Shown here: positions 5,704 through 7,130 of the stretch, in pieces
Layout: each line of letters begins with the position of its first letter
How positions within the stretch are numbered: the first letter of the stretch is position 1
Source: Bacteroidetes bacterium QS_8_64_10
Lineage (GTDB): Bacteria; Bacteroidota; Rhodothermia; Rhodothermales; Salinibacteraceae
Reading direction: 5' to 3'
DNA: 7,130 nt
NCBI GenBank assembly: GCA_003022505.1
Contig: PXTQ01000086.1
Span: forward strand, 1-7,130
Position numbers and translations under genes: made by a program
Notes under the pieces: model-generated
What the model was told of the DNA's origin: nothing
The model's input: only the letters and a program-made list of their open reading frames with translations
The model's database searches: none

Positions 5704-6144
5704 ATGCGACATCGCAAAAAAGGTAAGAAACTGGGCCGCGCGAAGGGGCACCGCAAGCGCACGCTCCAGGCGCTCAGCCACGCCCTCATCGAACACAAGC
5801 GCATCACTACGACGACGGCGAAGGCGAAGGCGCTTCGCCCGTTCGTCGAGCCGCTCATCACGCGCGCTAAAGAAGATACCGACCACAACCGGCGGCAGGT
5901 CTTCCGGCACCTACAAAACAAGCACGCCGTCAAGGAGCTATTCGGCGACGTGGCCGCGCAGGTGGGCGACCGGCCCGGCGGCTACACGCGCATCGTGAAA
6001 CTGGGCCAGCGCAGCGGCGACGGCGCGGAGATGGCGGTCGTGGAGCTGGTTGATTACAACGACGTGAAGCCGGACACTGGCTCCGGGCGCACGCGCACGC
6101 GGCGCGGCAGCGGCAAGGGGCGGCGCAACCCCGATGACGAGTGA
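5704..6144 (+). CDS. rplQ: 50S ribosomal protein L17
   Basis: The 146-residue product is L17, a large-subunit protein near the peptide exit side. The family signature runs from the start: [39 protein letters not shown] (27-46), then [20 protein letters not shown] (88-107) and [13 protein letters not shown] glycine/arginine-rich tail (about 125-146) extends beyond the roughly 120-residue core, as is common in longer L17 forms. AGGT just before the ATG may help initiation. It is the last gene of the alpha operon and is followed by a terminator, matching its usual operon-end position. Confidence 0.98.
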   Translation: MRHRKKGKKLGRAKGHRKRTLQALSHALIEHKRITTTTAKAKALRPFVEPLITRAKEDTDHNRRQVFRHLQNKHAVKELFGDVAAQVGDRPGGYTRIVKLGQRSGDGAEMAVVELVDYNDVKPDTGSGRTRTRRGSGKGRRNPDDE

Positions 6145-6145
6145 C

Positions 6146-6164
6146 GCGCTGTTCTTATCAGCGC
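6146..6164 (+). other. Hairpin directly after the rplQ stop
   Basis: GCGCTG (6146-6151) and CAGCGC (6159-6164) form a perfect 6-bp stem around a 7-nt loop, one base after the rplQ stop. It has no T-run and lies 13 nt before the main terminator stem. It may block exonucleases or assist termination; this is inferred. Confidence 0.55.
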
Positions 6165-6177
6165 AAACGAAGCAACG

Positions 6178-6214
6178 GAGCTTCGCCGGGCAACTGGCGA
6201 GGCTCTTCTTTTTT
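6178..6214 (+). terminator. Rho-independent terminator of the spc/alpha cluster
   Basis: GAGCTTCGCC (6178-6187) pairs with GGCGAGGCTC (6196-6205), a 10-bp stem with one G-U pair and an 8-nt loop, followed at once by TTCTTTTTT (6206-6214). Stem strength and the T-tract fit a strong intrinsic terminator on the + strand. It is the only such structure I see in the window, which argues that the cluster is read through to here and that ilvE is transcribed separately. Confidence 0.93.
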
Positions 6215-6264
6215 GCCGTGTGCATTTTTTGGTGGAAGCCCTGCTGTGTGGTGTTACGTGGCTC

Positions 6265-6281
6265 ACCGCAAAGATCGCAGA
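6265..6281 (+). repeat. ACCGCAGAG-type direct repeat, copy 1
   Basis: The 17-mer ACCGCAAAGATCGCAGA matches 6474-6490 at 15 of 17 positions in the same orientation. Short phrases of this accgcagag type occur in intergenic DNA of many bacteria as far as I recall; their role is not known to me. Confidence 0.6.
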
Positions 6282-6290
6282 GCACGCTTT

Positions 6291-6336
6291 ATGTGTGAAG
6301 GTAAGTATGCGAACGACTTACGCACGTACTTCACGT
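6291..6336 (+). repeat. 20-bp repeat copy 2 with overlapping hairpin
   Basis: ATGTGTGAAGGTAAGTATGC (6291-6310) matches the secY-map spacer copy at 17 of 20 positions. It also forms the left side of an imperfect hairpin: GTGAAG (6295-6300) with CTTCAC (6329-6334), continued by GTATGCG against CGCACGTA. Inside it, GTAAGT (6301-6306) and ACTTAC (6316-6321) offer an alternative stem. TTACGCA at 6318-6324 repeats the right arm of the rpsM-rpsK palindrome. Confidence 0.5.
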
Positions 6337-6473
6337 TCAAGCATCCATACCGCTCTGCGCTCTCAGCGTACTCTGCTGTGAGAACACCCGGAAGCGTTTC
6401 GCCAACAACCCACAACAGGGAAGCACTACCGCTGAACCTTTTGCATCTCCGCACTTTTCAACATAGGGCATTT

Positions 6474-6490
6474 ACCGCAGAGGTCGCAGA
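6474..6490 (+). repeat. ACCGCAGAG-type direct repeat, copy 2
   Basis: ACCGCAGAGGTCGCAGA is the second copy of the repeat at 6265-6281. It lies 36 nt before the ilvE start and is followed within 6 nt by the GACTCAYA octamer array. Confidence 0.6.
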
Positions 6491-6496
6491 TTCACC

Positions 6497-6517
6497 GACT
6501 CATAGACTCACAGACTC
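6497..6517 (+). repeat. 8-bp tandem repeat just before ilvE
   Basis: GACTCATA (6497-6504), GACTCACA (6505-6512) and a partial GACTC (6513-6517) form an octamer array that ends nine bases before the ilvE ATG. It fills the place of a ribosome binding site, as the 14-bp array does for rpsD. Confidence 0.8.
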
Positions 6518-6526
6518 TCCTTCGAC

Positions 6527-7130
6527 ATGGAGCACGACATCTGGCACAACGGCGAACTGATTCCTTTTGACGAGGCGCAGATCCACGTGCTGTCGCACGT
6601 AGTGCATTACGGCTCGTCGGTCTTTGAGGGCATCCGCTGCTACGACACCGCCGACGGCCCGGCGGTCTTCCGGCTGGAAGAGCACATGCAGCGCCTCCTC
6701 AATTCTGCCGAAATATACCGTATGGACGTGCCCTACCCGCTGGAGGCGCTTCAGAAGGCCGCGCTGACGACGATAGCGAATGCCAGTCTCCGCTCCTCCT
6801 ACATCCGGCCCGTCGTGTTTCGGGGGCAGGGACCGATGGGCGTCAATCCGTTCGACAATCCGGTTGAAACGTACATCGCCGTCTGGGAGTGGGGCGCGTA
6901 CCTCGGCGACGAGGCACTGGAGCAGGGCGTGGACGTGCAGGTCGCTTCGTGGAGCCGCGCAGCGCCCAGCAGCAGTCCCGCTCTCGCCAAAGCGGGGGGC
7001 AACTACCTGAACGCCTCGCTCGTGAAGATGAACGCTGTGCTGAATGACTTCACCGAGGGCATCACGCTTAATCAGGAGGGCTACGTGGCCGAAGGAAGGG
7101 GCGAGAACCTGTTTGTCGTGCGCGACGGCG
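6527..7130 (+). CDS. ilvE: Branched-chain amino acid aminotransferase, N-terminal part
   Basis: The first 201 codons are visible; the gene runs off the window. The product is a fold-type IV PLP aminotransferase that interconverts Leu, Ile and Val with their 2-oxo acids. Seen in order: IWHNGELIPFDEAQIHVLSH (5-24), HYGSSVFEGIRCYDT (27-41), SYIRPVVFRGQGPMGVNP (91-108), AKAGGNYLNASLVK (154-167), whose K155 is the PLP-binding lysine (E. coli K159), and EGRGENLFVV (189-198), which includes the conserved glutamate near the cofactor. The pattern fits branched-chain aminotransferase better than D-amino acid transaminase or aminodeoxychorismate lyase, because of FEGIRCY and KAGGNYLNS-like motifs. The ATG at 6527 matches the family N-terminus. 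It lies after the operon terminator, so it is a separate unit. Confidence 0.93.
   Translation, partial: MEHDIWHNGELIPFDEAQIHVLSHVVHYGSSVFEGIRCYDTADGPAVFRLEEHMQRLLNSAEIYRMDVPYPLEALQKAALTTIANASLRSSYIRPVVFRGQGPMGVNPFDNPVETYIAVWEWGAYLGDEALEQGVDVQVASWSRAAPSSSPALAKAGGNYLNASLVKMNAVLNDFTEGITLNQEGYVAEGRGENLFVVRDG

Larger units (their letters stand above)
6215..6526. other. Spacer between terminator and ilvE, repeat-bearing, no gene seen
   Basis: I see no convincing gene here. An open frame over 6141-6560 has no recognisable protein sequence and consists of spacer repeats. The stretch holds two copies of an ACCGCAGAG-type repeat, a copy of the 20-bp element also found after secY, a hairpin and an 8-bp tandem just before ilvE. 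It should also hold the ilvE promoter, but I could not identify convincing -35/-10 or Bacteroidetes -33/-7 boxes. Confidence 0.6.

Noticed and set aside
4560..5933. Long minus-strand open frame opposite rpoA and rplQ
   Set aside because: Same reason: antisense to two clear essential genes, with no recognisable protein features.
6441..6475. Sigma-70-like promoter (TTGCAT...CATAGG) for ilvE
   Set aside because: The -10 match is poor and Bacteroidetes-like organisms use different boxes; not supportable from sequence alone.
6141..6560. 139-residue frame overlapping the rplQ stop and the ilvE start
   Set aside because: It runs through the terminator and repeat phrases, overlaps ilvE out of frame and has no family resemblance.

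Overview
This window is the downstream end of a bacterial spc/alpha ribosomal-protein cluster, read entirely on the + strand, followed by the start of an unlinked metabolic gene. The order is rplO (3' end), secY, map (broken), infA, rpsM, rpsK, rpsD, rpoA, rplQ, then ilvE (5' part). High GC with GC-rich third positions, Bacteroidetes-style S4, alpha and L17 sequences, and fairly acidic proteins suggest the Bacteroidota/Rhodothermota side, for example a Rhodothermales or Salinibacter-like organism. That placement rests on remembered family sequences, not a search.

Region by region: bases 1-135 end ribosomal protein L15. SecY (199-1521) is intact. Methionine aminopeptidase (1693-2458) has lost about 50 nt, which removes the segment carrying the conserved IEP metal-ligand glutamate and shifts the frame. 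Its C-terminal frame still overlaps the infA start as TAATG. IF1 (2458-2676) is intact. The rpmJ (L36) gene usually found next is absent; a 275-nt spacer with repeats and a GC-rich hairpin sits there. S13, S11 and S4 (2952-4585) are complete. RNA polymerase alpha (4674-5609) reads open but lacks about 24 residues of its N-terminal domain, matching E. coli residues about 187-210. L17 (5704-6144) is complete and is followed by a strong intrinsic terminator (6178-6214). A 382-nt spacer then leads to ilvE (6527 to the window end), a branched-chain aminotransferase with its PLP lysine present.

The genes serve protein synthesis and export: ribosomal proteins, initiation factor 1, N-terminal Met removal, the Sec channel and the alpha subunit of RNA polymerase. 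The terminator marks the end of the cluster, and ilvE probably has its own expression signals.

I found no unknown gene system. Two things stand out. First, two neighbouring essential genes carry short internal deletions (about 50 and 72 nt), which is either a real lesion pattern or an assembly/amplification artefact. Second, most of the wider spacers are filled with short phased repeats and imperfect palindromes of several different families: RRCGTRA heptamers with a TTACGC inverted partner, a 14-bp tandem, GTTGGCAG octamers, GACTCAYA octamers, ACCGCAGAG-type repeats and a 20-bp element found at two places.
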